A stretch of 64,000 bases of DNA from Xanthomonas sp. DAR 34887 (GCF_041245805.1 NZ_CP162490.1:969001-1033000), one strand, 5' to 3'. Shown: positions 1 through 8,677, counted from the stretch's first letter. Numbers and translations: made by a program. Notes: generated by a model from the sequence alone, not told the origin.

Positions 1-67
1 CGACGGTCAGTCCGGCGCGCGGCCGATTCCGCGCATGCAGGTACGCAACGAACCCGGGAGGGGCATG

Positions 68-640
68 ATGAGTACCGTAACGATTCATCCGTCGGTGGAC
101 GGCGGGGTGCGCGCAGGCGCGGACAATTTCCAGGGCGGCACCCTGGAATGCCACTGCGCCAGCGACAAGGTGACCGTGGAAGTGGGAGCGCAGACCGCGC
201 ACAACCACGCCTGCGGCTGTACCAAGTGCTGGAAGCCGAAGGGCGCGACGTTCTCGGTGGTGGCGGTGGTGGGCCGCGACAAGGTCAAGGTCACCGCGCA
301 CGAAGAGAAGTTGAAGGTGGTCGACGAGAGCGCGACGATCCGGCGCCATGCCTGCACCGGCTGCGGCGTGCACATGTACGGTCGCATCGAGAACACCGAG
401 CATGCGTTCTACGGCCTGGACTTCATCCATACCGAGCTGTCGCCGCAGCAGGGTTGGTCGGCGCCGGGCTTCGCCGCGTTCGTGTCCTCGATCATCGAGA
501 GCGGTACCCGTCCTGAAGCGATGGATGGCGTGCGCAGCCGGCTGCGCGAGCTGAAGCTGGAGCCGTACGACTGCCTGTCGCCGGCGCTGATGGATGCGCT
601 CTCCGCCCACGTCGCGCGCAAGAACGGCGTGCTGCAGTAA
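68..640 (+). CDS. gfa: S-(hydroxymethyl)glutathione synthase (GFA family)
   Basis: A 190-residue GFA-fold zinc protein that promotes condensation of formaldehyde with glutathione, the first step of glutathione-dependent formaldehyde detoxification. The family's cysteines are visible: C28-x-C30, C49-x-C51-x2-C54 and C96-x2-C99. The frame stays open upstream to an ATG at 35, but a purine-rich Shine-Dalgarno (GGGAGGGG, 56-63) sits just before adjacent ATGs at 65 and 68, so 68 (MSTVTIHP) is preferred. The next gene is S-formylglutathione hydrolase, which completes the pathway. The glutathione-dependent formaldehyde dehydrogenase is probably upstream, outside the window. The length is normal for the family. 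Confidence 0.93.
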   Translation: MSTVTIHPSVDGGVRAGADNFQGGTLECHCASDKVTVEVGAQTAHNHACGCTKCWKPKGATFSVVAVVGRDKVKVTAHEEKLKVVDESATIRRHACTGCGVHMYGRIENTEHAFYGLDFIHTELSPQQGWSAPGFAAFVSSIIESGTRPEAMDGVRSRLRELKLEPYDCLSPALMDALSAHVARKNGVLQ

Positions 641-645
641 AGCCT

Positions 646-686
646 GCTGCCCGCCGCGCGCCGCCCTGGTGGCGCGCGGCGGCAGC
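646..686. terminator. Long GC hairpin between gfa and fghA
   Basis: A near-perfect inverted repeat (left arm 646-662, right arm 671-686, 8-nt loop) lies in the gfa-fghA gap. It has no T tract, so it is more likely an mRNA-processing or attenuating hairpin than a full intrinsic terminator. Confidence 0.45.
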
Positions 687-744
687 GTCTCCGGATGCGG
701 CCGGGGTCTGCCCGGCCGTATCCCCCCAATCCGGGATCCTTTCC

Positions 745-1575
745 ATGGAACGCATCGAACACCATGCCTGCTGCGGTGGCTGGCAGGACGTCTATCGCCA
801 TGAGTCGACCGTGCTCGGCTGCACGATGAACGTGGGCGTATACCTGCCGCCGCAGGCCGAACACGCCGCGCTGCCGGTGCTGTACTGGCTCAGCGGGCTC
901 ACCTGCACCGAGCAGAATTTCATCACCAAGGCCGGCGCGCAGCGCTACGCCGCCGAACACGGGGTGATCCTGGTCGCGCCGGACACCAGCCCGCGCGGCG
1001 ACGATGTCGCCGATGCCGAGGGCTACGACCTGGGCAAGGGCGCCGGCTTCTACGTCAACGCGACCCGCGAGCCGTGGGCGAAGCATTACCGCATGTACGA
1101 CTACGTGGTGCAGGAACTGCCCGCGCTGATCGAAGCGCAGTTCCCGCACAACGGGCGGCGCGCGATCAGCGGCCACTCGATGGGCGGCCACGGCGCGCTG
1201 GTGATCGCGTTGAAGAATCCGGGCCGCTATCGCAGCGTGTCGGCGTTCTCGCCGATCGTGGCGCCGTCGCAGGTGCCGTGGGGCGAGAAGGCGTTTTCGG
1301 CCTATCTCGGCGACGACCGCGCCAGCTGGAAGGCCTACGACGCTACCGCGCTGGTCGCCACGGCGAGCGAGCGTCTGCCACTGCTGATCGACCAGGGCGG
1401 CGGCGACGAGTTCCTCGACAAGCAGCTGCAGCCGCAGTTGCTGCAGGCCGCGGCCGATGCCGCCGGCTATCCGCTGACGCTGCGCCTGCAGCCCGGCTAC
1501 GACCACAGCTATTACTTCATCGGCAGCTTCATCGGCGAGCACATCGCCCACCACGCGCGCGCGCTGCAGGGCTGA
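745..1575 (+). CDS. fghA: S-formylglutathione hydrolase
   Basis: A 276-residue cytosolic serine esterase of the esterase D family. It hydrolyses S-formylglutathione to formate and glutathione, the last step of glutathione-dependent formaldehyde oxidation. The nucleophile elbow GHSMGG places Ser145. Asp221 (GGGDEFL) and His254 (GYDHSYYF) complete the triad. The N-terminal region with LSGLTCTEQNF is typical of the family. It follows gfa in the same direction, separated by a hairpin. Length and start are as expected. Confidence 0.95.
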   Translation: MERIEHHACCGGWQDVYRHESTVLGCTMNVGVYLPPQAEHAALPVLYWLSGLTCTEQNFITKAGAQRYAAEHGVILVAPDTSPRGDDVADAEGYDLGKGAGFYVNATREPWAKHYRMYDYVVQELPALIEAQFPHNGRRAISGHSMGGHGALVIALKNPGRYRSVSAFSPIVAPSQVPWGEKAFSAYLGDDRASWKAYDATALVATASERLPLLIDQGGGDEFLDKQLQPQLLQAAADAAGYPLTLRLQPGYDHSYYFIGSFIGEHIAHHARALQG

Positions 1576-1734
1576 GCGGGCTGCGGTGGCGCATCGGACC
1601 TTCCGTGCGCCGTCGGTTGCATCCGGCAGTGGCCGCGTGCGCTGCGTGGGTGGCGATGGCGGGGTGCCGGGGCATCGCTGTGGGACCGGCTTCAGTCGCG
1701 ACGGGCATTACCGGGAAAGCCCGTGGCGACCGAA

Positions 1735-2054
1735 GGGCGCCTCTAGTAACTCCATTCCGGGGGCTGCACGCTGCGCGTGGCGATGGCGTGTTCCTTTTTC
1801 TGTCGCGGCTGAAGCCGCTCCTACACATGCGCGCCTTACCCTTGTAGGAGCGGCTTCAGCCGCGACAGGAGGACGAAGTGGCCGTGATGCCAAGGCGTCC
1901 ATGAAAAACGCGGCCGCAACGCCACCGTGTCTATCCACAGTGCGCCTTAGCCACCCATCGCATCTCGAACGTATCGATGCCCGAACCTGCGGGCTGGGCG
2001 TGTCGGCGTCTCGCAAGCGCATCGACATGCTTTTGGGGGGTAGTAGAGGTGCCC
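1735..2054. mobile_element. MITE-like element, copy 1 (320 bp)
   Basis: The ends form imperfect inverted repeats: GGGCGCCTCTAGTAAC on the left, against GGGCACCTCTACTACC reading inward from the right. A second copy with the same ends and nearly the same interior is at 33402-33722. There is no coding capacity for a transposase, so mobilisation would be in trans. A head-to-head REP pair sits inside at 1800-1868. No clear target-site duplication is seen at the flanks. Confidence 0.65.
1800..1868. repeat. Inverted REP pair inside MITE copy 1
   Basis: Two 26-bp REP palindrome copies (1800-1825 and 1843-1868; core GGAGCGGCTTCAGCCGCGAC) in opposite orientation, separated by 17 bp. They can fold into one long hairpin. 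Confidence 0.85.
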
Positions 2055-2365
2055 TGAAGTCGCTCCTACCAGGGCACGTCGCTTGAAAGGGAACAGAGGG
2101 GCAGGTCTGGCGCCCTCATGCGGCGGCGCCGGAGTTGCGTCACCGGCCAGCTTTTGCCGCCCCTGACCATCGCGATCGCTACTGCAAGATGGCGTTGCCG
2201 TGACAGTGGCATGGCGATTCCGCTCGCGTCGCGGCGCTACGCGTAAACAAATGGGCGGCGCATCGTCCAATGCGCGGTTGTGCGATTGCCGTCGCGTTGG
2301 CTGAGACGGCGTGCGGCTAGATTCCTCGGCCTTCGCCATCGTGTTTTCCGGACCGGAGTCGCGCC

Positions 2366-2500
2366 ATGCTCGCTTGCCGCAAACCTGCATCGTTGTTCTC
2401 GCGGCAACGCTGGCGCAGTCCGCTCAGTGCGCGGGCCATGCTCGCCTGTACCTTGTTCGGCGCTTGCGCGGCGCTGGCGATCGGCGCGGCGACGCCGTAA
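2366..2500 (+). CDS. Candidate 44-residue membrane peptide
   Basis: A short frame beginning MLACRKPASLF, with a GGAG Shine-Dalgarno at 2355-2358. It ends in a hydrophobic Ala/Leu-rich stretch (AMLACTLFGACAALAIGAATP region, residues about 24-43) that could be a membrane helix or an uncleaved signal. It has no recognised family. In sequence this GC-rich a short frame can arise by chance, so this is a weak call supported only by the ribosome-binding site and hydrophobic tail. Confidence 0.25.
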   Translation: MLACRKPASLFSRQRWRSPLSARAMLACTLFGACAALAIGAATP

Positions 2501-2813
2501 CCGAGGCCATGCTCGGGGTGAGCCGCGGTGCGTTGCGGGCCCACGAACAGCGTCGGTCGCGATAGTGAGCACAGGGGGTGAGCCGCCGCCCCGTGCCGCG
2601 GTGCCTTGCTGGACTAGAGAGTCGGTCGGCGCATCGCGACCTGACGCTGCGACGCGAAGGCCGCTCGGTACGGAATGCGATTGTCGGTAGCGAGTGCACT
2701 GTCTGCACAGCGCCGGCATGGTGGTCGGCGCGCGACCGCGCTTGCCATAGGCAATCTCCAAACGCATTCCGGCTCGGAGAATCGGCGAGTCGGCGGCTGT
2801 GTGAGCGAGCGCC

Positions 2814-4223
2814 TCAGCGCGGCAGCCGCCTGGCCAAGGCGCCCAGCCGCCGCATGGCCGCGTCCAGGGTGTCGCTCCACGGCTGGCCGCAGGTCAGGCG
2901 CAGGTGGTCGGCGTAGTCGCCGCGGCTGGAATACAGGTGGCCGGGCGAGGTGCCGATGCCCGCGGCCAGCGCCGCCTCGAACAACGCCTGGCCGCTGCCG
3001 CCGTCGGCCAGCTGCAGCCATAGCGACAGCCCGCCGACGGGATCGCCGACCCGGGTGCCGGCGGGCCAATGCCGCACGATCGCCTCGCGCAGGCGCTGGC
3101 CGTTGTCGGCGAGGGTGCGGCGCAGCTTGCGCAGGTGCCGTTCCAGGTCATGCTGCGCCAGGTAGTCGGCCAGCGCCAGCTGCGGCAGGCTGGCGCCGCC
3201 GACCGTGGAGAAGTACTTGGCGCGCACCAGGGCATCGGTCCATTCGCCGCCGAGCAGCCAGCCCACGCGCAGGCCCGGCGCCAGCACCTTGGAGAACGAA
3301 CCGCAGGTGATCACGTTGCCGTGTGTGTCGAAGTGGCGCAGCGGGCGCGGGCGCTGCCCGGACCAGTCCAGCTCGCCGTAGATGTCGTCCTCGATCACCA
3401 CGGTGCCGTGGCGCGCGCAGCTGTCGAGCAGCGCGCGCTTGGCGTCGTCGGGGGTGAGGCTGCCGAGCGGATTGTTGAAGTTGGGCACCAGCACCGCCGC
3501 GCGCGCCGGGGTGCGTTGCAGCAGCGCGTCCAGGCGTGCGGCGTCGATGCCGTGACCGGCGCGGTTGGGTACTTCCAGCACCTTCAACCGCAGCGCCGCG
3601 ACCGCTTGCAGGATGCCGTGGTAGGTCGGCGTTTCCACCAGCACCACGTCGCCGGGTGCGGTGAGCGTACGCAGCGCCAGGCTGATCGCCTCCATCGCGC
3701 CGGCGGTGACCACCACTTCGTCCGCCGCTATCGTGGTGGCGCAGTGCGCGTAGCGCTGCGCGATCTGCCGGCGCAGCGCGGGGTGGCCTTGCGGCGGGGC
3801 GTAGTCGAGTGCGGCGGCGCGATGACGGCGCAGCTGCCGCGCCAGCGTGGCGGCGAGTTGCGCGGCCGGCAGCAGCGCCGGCGCCGGAGTGGCGGTGTGC
3901 AGCGGGACCAGGTCCGAGCGCGCGAGCATGTCGAGCACGCCTTGCAACGCCGGGTTGTCGACCGTGCCCGGCGTGCGCCGCCGCATCGGCGCCGGTAGCG
4001 GCGGCAATGCGTCGGTTGCGGCGCGCACGAAATAGCCCGAGCGCGGCCGCGCCTGCACCCGCCCTTCGCGCTCCAGCTGCAGGCAGGCCTGCACCGCGGT
4101 GGCGGTGCTGATGCCGTGGTTGGCGGCCAGCTGCCGGATCGATGGCAGGCGCTCGCCGGCGCGCAGCGTGCCGCGCGCGATCTGCTCGCGCAGCTGTGTG
4201 GCGAGCGATTCGTACAAGAGCAT
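2814..4223 (-). CDS. MocR-type (GntR + aminotransferase) transcriptional regulator
   Basis: A 469-residue MocR/PdxR-class regulator. Residues 1-66 are a GntR winged helix (LPSIRQLAANHGIS), a short Pro/Arg linker follows, and residues about 105-465 form a class-I aminotransferase-fold effector domain. The PLP lysine is Lys312 in GSFSKVLAPGLRVGW. Such proteins use PLP or a PLP adduct as the signal and usually control a divergent operon. Here the divergent genes are a PhzF-like isomerase and an EamA transporter. Two direct repeats in the shared promoter region (4236-4278) are probable binding sites. The actual ligand cannot be read from the sequence. Confidence 0.9.
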   Translation of the reverse strand: MLLYESLATQLREQIARGTLRAGERLPSIRQLAANHGISTATAVQACLQLEREGRVQARPRSGYFVRAATDALPPLPAPMRRRTPGTVDNPALQGVLDMLARSDLVPLHTATPAPALLPAAQLAATLARQLRRHRAAALDYAPPQGHPALRRQIAQRYAHCATTIAADEVVVTAGAMEAISLALRTLTAPGDVVLVETPTYHGILQAVAALRLKVLEVPNRAGHGIDAARLDALLQRTPARAAVLVPNFNNPLGSLTPDDAKRALLDSCARHGTVVIEDDIYGELDWSGQRPRPLRHFDTHGNVITCGSFSKVLAPGLRVGWLLGGEWTDALVRAKYFSTVGGASLPQLALADYLAQHDLERHLRKLRRTLADNGQRLREAIVRHWPAGTRVGDPVGGLSLWLQLADGGSGQALFEAALAAGIGTSPGHLYSSRGDYADHLRLTCGQPWSDTLDAAMRRLGALARRLPR

Positions 4224-4235
4224 GCGGGCGTCTCA

Positions 4236-4278
4236 TCTGTATCGGTCCACTTACAGCGTATCTGAATCTGTACTGGTC
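4236..4278. promoter_or_regulatory. Direct-repeat operator candidate for the MocR regulator
   Basis: TCTGTATCGGTC (4236-4247) and TCTGTACTGGTC (4267-4278) match at 10 of 12 positions and start 31 bp apart, about three helical turns, in the regulator/PhzF divergent promoter region. MocR proteins commonly bind spaced direct repeats. The assignment is inferred from position and repeat structure. Confidence 0.55.
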
Positions 4279-4348
4279 GGGGAGGGCGCTGCACACTGCT
4301 TGCGTGCCGGCCACCGCGCCGGCGTTCCCATTGCGTGCGAGGCCGGTC

Positions 4349-5140
4349 ATGCCGCTTTCCATGTTCGTCGTCGATGCCTTCACCACGGTGCGCTTCAAGG
4401 GCAATCCGGCTGCGGTGGTGCCGCTGCAGGCCTGGTTGCCGGATGCGCTGATGCAGGCTATCGCCAGCGAGAACAACCTGTCGGAGACGGCGTTCTTCGT
4501 CCGCGAGGCCGACGGCGCGTTCGCGATCCGCTGGTTCTCGCCGCTGAAGGAAGTCGGCTTCTGCGGCCATGCGACGCTGGCCAGCGCGTTCGTGATCGCT
4601 ACCCAGCAACTCGCGTCGTTCCCGCTGCGCTTGCGTGCGGCCGCGGTCGGCGAACTGAAGGTGGAGCGGCTCGCCGACGGCAGCTTCGAGATGCGCTTTC
4701 CGAATCAGATGCCTGCCTCGTTGGCGGAGGTGCCACACGCCTTGGTCGATGCCTTGTCGATCGCGCCGCAGGCGGTCTACGCCAACCGGCAGGCGTACAT
4801 CGCGGTGTACGCGGACGAGCGCCAGGTGCGCGAGGTGGTGCCGGATCTGACGCGCATGCTGGCGCTGGCACCGCGCGATGTCGCAGTGACCGCGCCCGGC
4901 AGCGGCCACGATTTCGTGTCGCGCTATTTCTGGCCGGCTAATGGCGGCGCCGAAGATCCGGTGACCGGCTCCATCCATGCCGCGCTGGCGCCGCTGTGGG
5001 CGCAGACCCTGGGCAAGGCGCAGCTGACCGCGCTGCAGGCGTCGGCGCGCGGCGGCGAGCTTGGCTGCCGGGTCGAGGCGCAACACGTCTACGTGCGCGG
5101 TAGCGCGGTGCAGTATCTGCACGGGACGATCGCCTTGTGA
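4349..5140 (+). CDS. PhzF-family isomerase
   Basis: A 263-residue protein of the PhzF/diaminopimelate-epimerase fold. Family signatures are FTTVRFKGNPAAVV at the N terminus, NLSETAF with the catalytic-type Glu46, FCGHATLA, and EDPVTGS near residue 212. PhzF proteins isomerise small metabolites by proton shuttling; most homologues outside phenazine clusters have unknown substrates, and no phenazine genes are here. The start at 4349 (MPLSMFVVDA) fits the family. The gene is divergent from the MocR regulator, and its stop overlaps the start of the EamA transporter (GTGA), so the two are translationally coupled. Confidence 0.88.
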   Translation: MPLSMFVVDAFTTVRFKGNPAAVVPLQAWLPDALMQAIASENNLSETAFFVREADGAFAIRWFSPLKEVGFCGHATLASAFVIATQQLASFPLRLRAAAVGELKVERLADGSFEMRFPNQMPASLAEVPHALVDALSIAPQAVYANRQAYIAVYADERQVREVVPDLTRMLALAPRDVAVTAPGSGHDFVSRYFWPANGGAEDPVTGSIHAALAPLWAQTLGKAQLTALQASARGGELGCRVEAQHVYVRGSAVQYLHGTIAL

Positions 5141-6066
5141 GCGCGGCCGTCGCGGTTGCCGGCGGCGCCACGCGGCGCGCGCTGTGGCAGTTGTTGCTGG
5201 CCGAAGTGCTGATCGGCTCGGTCGGCGTGTTCGTGCACGAGAGCGGGCAGGACCCGGTGACCTCGGTGTTCTACCGCTGCCTGTTCGGCGCGTTGTTCCT
5301 CACCGTGTGCGGGCTGCTCGGCGGCCAGTTGCGCGGGCTGTGGCGCGAGCGCAGGTTGCTGCGCGATGCCGCGCTCAGCGGCGTGCTGCTGGTGTTGAAC
5401 TGGGTGGCGCTGTTCGCCGGCATGGCGCGCTCGTCGATCGGCGTGGCGACGATGGTCTACCACGTGTTCCCGTTCGTGATGCTGATCCTGGCCGCGCTGC
5501 TGCAAGGCGAGCGCACGCGCCGCAGCGACCTGGGCTGGACGCTGCTGGCCTTCGTCGGCGTGGCCTGCTCGGCGGATCCTGCGCGGCTCTGGCAGACCGC
5601 CGATCGCGGCTATCTGCTCGGCATCGCGCTGACCTTGCTGGCGGCGCTGCTGTGCGGCGCGTCGCTGTTGATGTCGCGGCGTATCAGCCGCGAGCGGCCG
5701 CTGGCGGTGGTGACGGTGCAATGCTGGGTGGGCACGCTGTTGCTGGCCGGATTTTCCAGCGGCAGCGCGTTGCATGCGGGGACGCACTGGCTGTGGCTGG
5801 CCGGGCTGGGGGTGATCCACAGCGGCATCGTCTACGTGCTGTTCTATTCGTCCTACCGGCACCTGCACGTGGCGACGATCGCGATCCTGGCGTTCGTCTA
5901 CCCGTTGGTCACCTTGCTGCTGGACTTCCTGCTGTACGGCCACCGGCTGGTGCCGATGCAATGGCTGGGCCTGGCGCTGATCGTGCTCGGCACGCTGGCG
6001 GTGAACCTGAAATGGCGGTGGCCGCAGCGTGCTGCAGCCGCGGCGCCGGGCGGCGTGGCGCCTTAG
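5137..6066 (+). CDS. EamA-family (DMT) transporter
   Basis: A 309-residue inner-membrane protein with about ten hydrophobic helices arranged as two EamA repeats, the drug/metabolite transporter architecture. It starts with GTG at 5137, overlapping the PhzF stop codon, so both are made from one mRNA. The C-terminal half carries the usual YRHLHVATIAILAFVYPL-type helix pair. With the MocR regulator it forms a regulator, enzyme and exporter unit; the transported compound is unknown and is probably related to the PhzF substrate or product. Confidence 0.85.
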   Translation: MSAAVAVAGGATRRALWQLLLAEVLIGSVGVFVHESGQDPVTSVFYRCLFGALFLTVCGLLGGQLRGLWRERRLLRDAALSGVLLVLNWVALFAGMARSSIGVATMVYHVFPFVMLILAALLQGERTRRSDLGWTLLAFVGVACSADPARLWQTADRGYLLGIALTLLAALLCGASLLMSRRISRERPLAVVTVQCWVGTLLLAGFSSGSALHAGTHWLWLAGLGVIHSGIVYVLFYSSYRHLHVATIAILAFVYPLVTLLLDFLLYGHRLVPMQWLGLALIVLGTLAVNLKWRWPQRAAAAAPGGVAP

Positions 6067-6090
6067 AGGTTCATTGCAGCCGGACAAGCA

Positions 6091-6117
6091 CTGTAGGAGC
6101 GGCTTCAGCCGCGACAG
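6091..6117. repeat. REP palindrome, single copy
   Basis: One copy of the window's REP palindrome directly downstream of the EamA gene, where it could act as a 3' mRNA stabiliser. Confidence 0.85.
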
Positions 6118-6207
6118 ACTTTTTCAGCAAAGCCTATCGTGCCCGAACGCGCTCCCATCAATGTCATCACCTTCCATCGAAGCCGCAGATACGAGACGAA
6201 GATCCGC

Positions 6208-6546
6208 TCAGCGGACGTTGCGCAGTTCCCAGCCGCTGCCGGCGAGCAGGCGCATGCGTTGCTTGAGGATGTCGCCGGGAATGCTGGTGGTGGCGGCCAA
6301 GTCGATGCGCAGGTCGTCCTGCTTGCCACTGACCTTGGCCGCAGGATCGACCACGCCCAGCGACGGATCCACATCGTCCGGTTCCGGCTGCAGCGCGCGC
6401 CAGCGCTCGAACCAAGCCGGGTCGCTCAAGGCCTGCTGCAACTGCTCGGCGAAGGCGTCGGCGCCGTTGGCGCTGAAGCTGAGCGAGGGCTCGCTGCCGC
6501 GTGCGCGGGCGGGGTCGGGCAAGCTGATCGAATAGGTCACGGCCAT
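6208..6546 (-). CDS. Hypothetical protein, 112 aa
   Basis: A small acidic soluble protein with no signal peptide or membrane helix and no family I recognise. The N-terminal half (residues about 20-60) resembles a short helical segment rich in Trp and Arg (FERWRALQPE). The C-terminal half contains a basic KQRMRLLAGS stretch. It has clean codon usage and is flanked on both sides by REP elements. It is transcribed separately from the upstream DegV gene, with an inverted REP pair between them. Confidence 0.6.
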   Translation of the reverse strand: MAVTYSISLPDPARARGSEPSLSFSANGADAFAEQLQQALSDPAWFERWRALQPEPDDVDPSLGVVDPAAKVSGKQDDLRIDLAATTSIPGDILKQRMRLLAGSGWELRNVR

Positions 6547-6623
6547 GGCGGTTCCTCTGAAGCGGTGCGGCGCAGCCTAGCAGGCGGCGTCGTGATCGGT
6601 TCGTCTACGCGGCGCAGGTTGTT

Positions 6624-6688
6624 GTAGGAGCGGCTTCAGCCGCGACAGGCCATTGAGGACATCTGTCGCGGCTGAAGCCGCTCCTACA
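6624..6688. repeat. Inverted REP pair
   Basis: Two head-to-head REP copies (6624-6649 and 6663-6688) in the gap after the DegV stop codon. They can form a hairpin that may separate the DegV transcript from the downstream hypothetical gene. Confidence 0.85.
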
Positions 6689-6709
6689 GCTGCGTGATCC
6701 GCGCGATGT

Positions 6710-7651
6710 TTAGGCAAACGTGTGCGGCGCATCGGCAAAGCCGAGGGTGAGCGCGCCCTTGCCGACGTTGACCATGCCGGTCAGGCTCATCACGCTTTCC
6801 AGCACCTCCACCGCATGCGCCGCGCAGACCTCGCGCAGCGCCGCGTAGCCGGGCAGGGCGCGCAGTTCGCTCAGTTCGCCGCCGTAGCTCAGGCACAGCG
6901 TCGGCGTCATCAGCCCGGCGGCGACGCGCTTGCCGACGAACTCGAACAGCTTCTGCACCGCGGCGTCGAAACCCTTGATCTTGGCGACCGGCGCGGTTTC
7001 GCCGCGATAGCCGTGCAGCACCGGCTTGATGTCCAGCGCGGTGCCGAGCGCGGCGCTGATCAGGCCGACGCTGCGGTCGCCCTTGCTGCGCGCGCGTGCG
7101 CGCATGTAGTACAGGTCGCGGGTGACCATATAGCCGTGCACGTTGCCGGCCAGTTCCTCCAGCCGCTCGCGGATCGCCTGCACGCTGGCCCCGGCGGCGC
7201 GCAGCCGCACCGCCTCCACCGCGGTCACCGCCTGCGCGGCGAACAGGTTCTGCGTGTCGATCACCCGCAGCGCGAACGGCGAGGTGTGTCCGGCGGCCTG
7301 GCGGATCGGCTTGTAGTCGTTGAGGATGGCGAAGCTGGCCTGCAGCGCATGCTCGTGGATCGGACTGCGGGTCTTGGTGATGGTCATGCAGAACACGTGG
7401 TCGAAGTCGATCACCAGCCGGCTCAGGAACAGCTCGCGGATCTGCGCCACGCTGAACGGAATGGTCTCCGCTTCGGCACCGTGCTCGGCGACGTGGGCAT
7501 GCAGGAAGCTCAGCGTGGCTTCTTCGTCGCGATGGTCGGCCAGCACCGCCTCGCCGATGCGCACGCTGATCGGCAGCAACACGATGTTGTTGTCTGCGAT
7601 GTAGTCCTGCGGCAAGTCGCAGGCAGAATCCACCACGATCCCGATACGCAT
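6710..7651 (-). CDS. DegV family fatty-acid-binding protein
   Basis: A 313-residue DegV/FakB-type protein. It begins with the family's MRIGIVVDSACDLP strand and has the central SPIHEHALQASFAILNDYK region and a C-terminal helical subdomain. DegV proteins bind a single fatty acid, and FakB members present it to a fatty-acid kinase. No FakA kinase gene lies nearby, so the role here is open. The start at 7651 has a strong purine-rich ribosome-binding site (GGAAGGGGGG). The gene appears to be its own unit. Confidence 0.88.
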   Translation of the reverse strand: MRIGIVVDSACDLPQDYIADNNIVLLPISVRIGEAVLADHRDEEATLSFLHAHVAEHGAEAETIPFSVAQIRELFLSRLVIDFDHVFCMTITKTRSPIHEHALQASFAILNDYKPIRQAAGHTSPFALRVIDTQNLFAAQAVTAVEAVRLRAAGASVQAIRERLEELAGNVHGYMVTRDLYYMRARARSKGDRSVGLISAALGTALDIKPVLHGYRGETAPVAKIKGFDAAVQKLFEFVGKRVAAGLMTPTLCLSYGGELSELRALPGYAALREVCAAHAVEVLESVMSLTGMVNVGKGALTLGFADAPHTFA

Positions 7652-7726
7652 CTGGCCCCCCTTCCGGCGTTGCGCTTCGTCGGTACCGGCTAGGGTAGCG
7701 CAGACGCCTGGCGACGTCGCGGCCGG

Positions 7727-8356
7727 TCAGGCGCCGCGTTGTACGGCGACCGGCAGCGCCGCCAGCCGCGCCATCTCGCCGCGCTGCAGCAACTGCGGAT
7801 CGGCCAGCAGCGCCTGCATCAGCGGATGCGCGTCGTTGCCCCACAACAAGGTCTCGCCGACCTGCAGCGTCGGCACGCCGAACACGCCGGCGGCGATGGC
7901 CTGCTCGGTATTGCCGCGCAACCGCGCCTTGACCTGCGGATCGCCGACGGCGGCGGCCGCATCGGCGATGCCCAGGGCCTGCGCCACTGGCGCCAGCGCG
8001 GCGGCATCGTCGCCGGCGTGGCCGTCGCGCCACAGCCAATCGAACAGCGCGTCGATCGCCTGCGGCGTGCTGCCGGCGGCGATGCACAGCCGCAGCGCGG
8101 CCAGCGGGTTGAACGGATGCGCCGGCGGAAACCGCAGCGGCACGCCTTCCTGCTGCGCCTGCCACTGCACGAACTGGTAGGTGAAGCTGCGCTTGTGCGG
8201 GATCTCCGCCGGCCCGCGCGTGTGCAGGTGCTGCAGCACCGCGCCGAACACGATCGGCACCGCTTCGATCCGCGCGAACTCCGGCAGCGCCTTGAGCTTG
8301 TGCCAATGCAGGTAGGAAAACGGCGAGACGAAATCGAAATACCAGCGCAGGCGCAT
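7727..8356 (-). CDS. 2-hydroxychromene-2-carboxylate isomerase family protein (DsbA fold)
   Basis: A 209-residue thioredoxin/GST-kappa-fold protein beginning MRLRWYFDFVSPFSYLHW. Ser11 occupies the catalytic serine position of HCCA isomerases, which use glutathione to isomerise hydroxychromene carboxylates in naphthalene-type degradation. The later GVPTLQVGETLLWG strand with its cis-proline is conserved. No aromatic-ring degradation genes are close, so the substrate may differ. An upstream extension exists to 8431, but the family alignment and the compact start favour 8356. Confidence 0.85.
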   Translation of the reverse strand: MRLRWYFDFVSPFSYLHWHKLKALPEFARIEAVPIVFGAVLQHLHTRGPAEIPHKRSFTYQFVQWQAQQEGVPLRFPPAHPFNPLAALRLCIAAGSTPQAIDALFDWLWRDGHAGDDAAALAPVAQALGIADAAAAVGDPQVKARLRGNTEQAIAAGVFGVPTLQVGETLLWGNDAHPLMQALLADPQLLQRGEMARLAALPVAVQRGA

Positions 8357-8677
8357 GAGCGGGCTCCGGTCGGGATGCGCCAGCTTACTCGCCTGCCGGC
8401 GCGCGGCGCAGCGTGTTGCACTGCGGCGCATGCCGCGCTCGTGTGGTCACCGCGACCTGGGCGCTGGACGCTGCGGTAGACAATGCCTCGCCGCCGATCT
8501 CGATGGCGTTTGGGAACTGGGAACGCCCGCACGCTGCAGGTCTCGATCGCGTGGCGCTATTGCCGCAGCGCATGTCGGTAGGCGTTCTTCGCATAGCTCG
8601 TGCCGCGACGGTCTTGCTAGCGTCCGCCGCGGCAGCACCTCCGCTGCCGTGCTTGCCGACTTCCTGGAGAACCGAAC
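8357..8677. other. Divergent intergenic region upstream of the GH12 gene
   Basis: A 321-bp gap between the isomerase start and the glucanase start. It must hold both promoters. No repeat, hairpin or small gene stands out. Confidence 0.5.

Larger units (their letters stand above)
1576..2813. other. 1.2-kb intergenic region with a MITE-like element
   Basis: Between fghA and the MocR gene no convincing gene is visible. The stretch holds a 320-bp terminal-inverted-repeat element (1735-2054) with an internal REP pair, a degenerate REP half just after it (about 2057-2071) and one small candidate reading frame (2366-2500). The remaining open frames on both strands have composition typical of noncoding high-GC DNA. 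Confidence 0.6.

Noticed and set aside
1723..2066. Target-site duplications flanking the MITE copies
   Set aside because: The bases next to both ends differ in both copies (for example GAA/TGA and AT/AA). No repeat of 2 bp or more is convincing.
4349..6066. A phenazine biosynthesis fragment because of PhzF
   Set aside because: No other phz genes are nearby. PhzF-like proteins are widespread with other roles.
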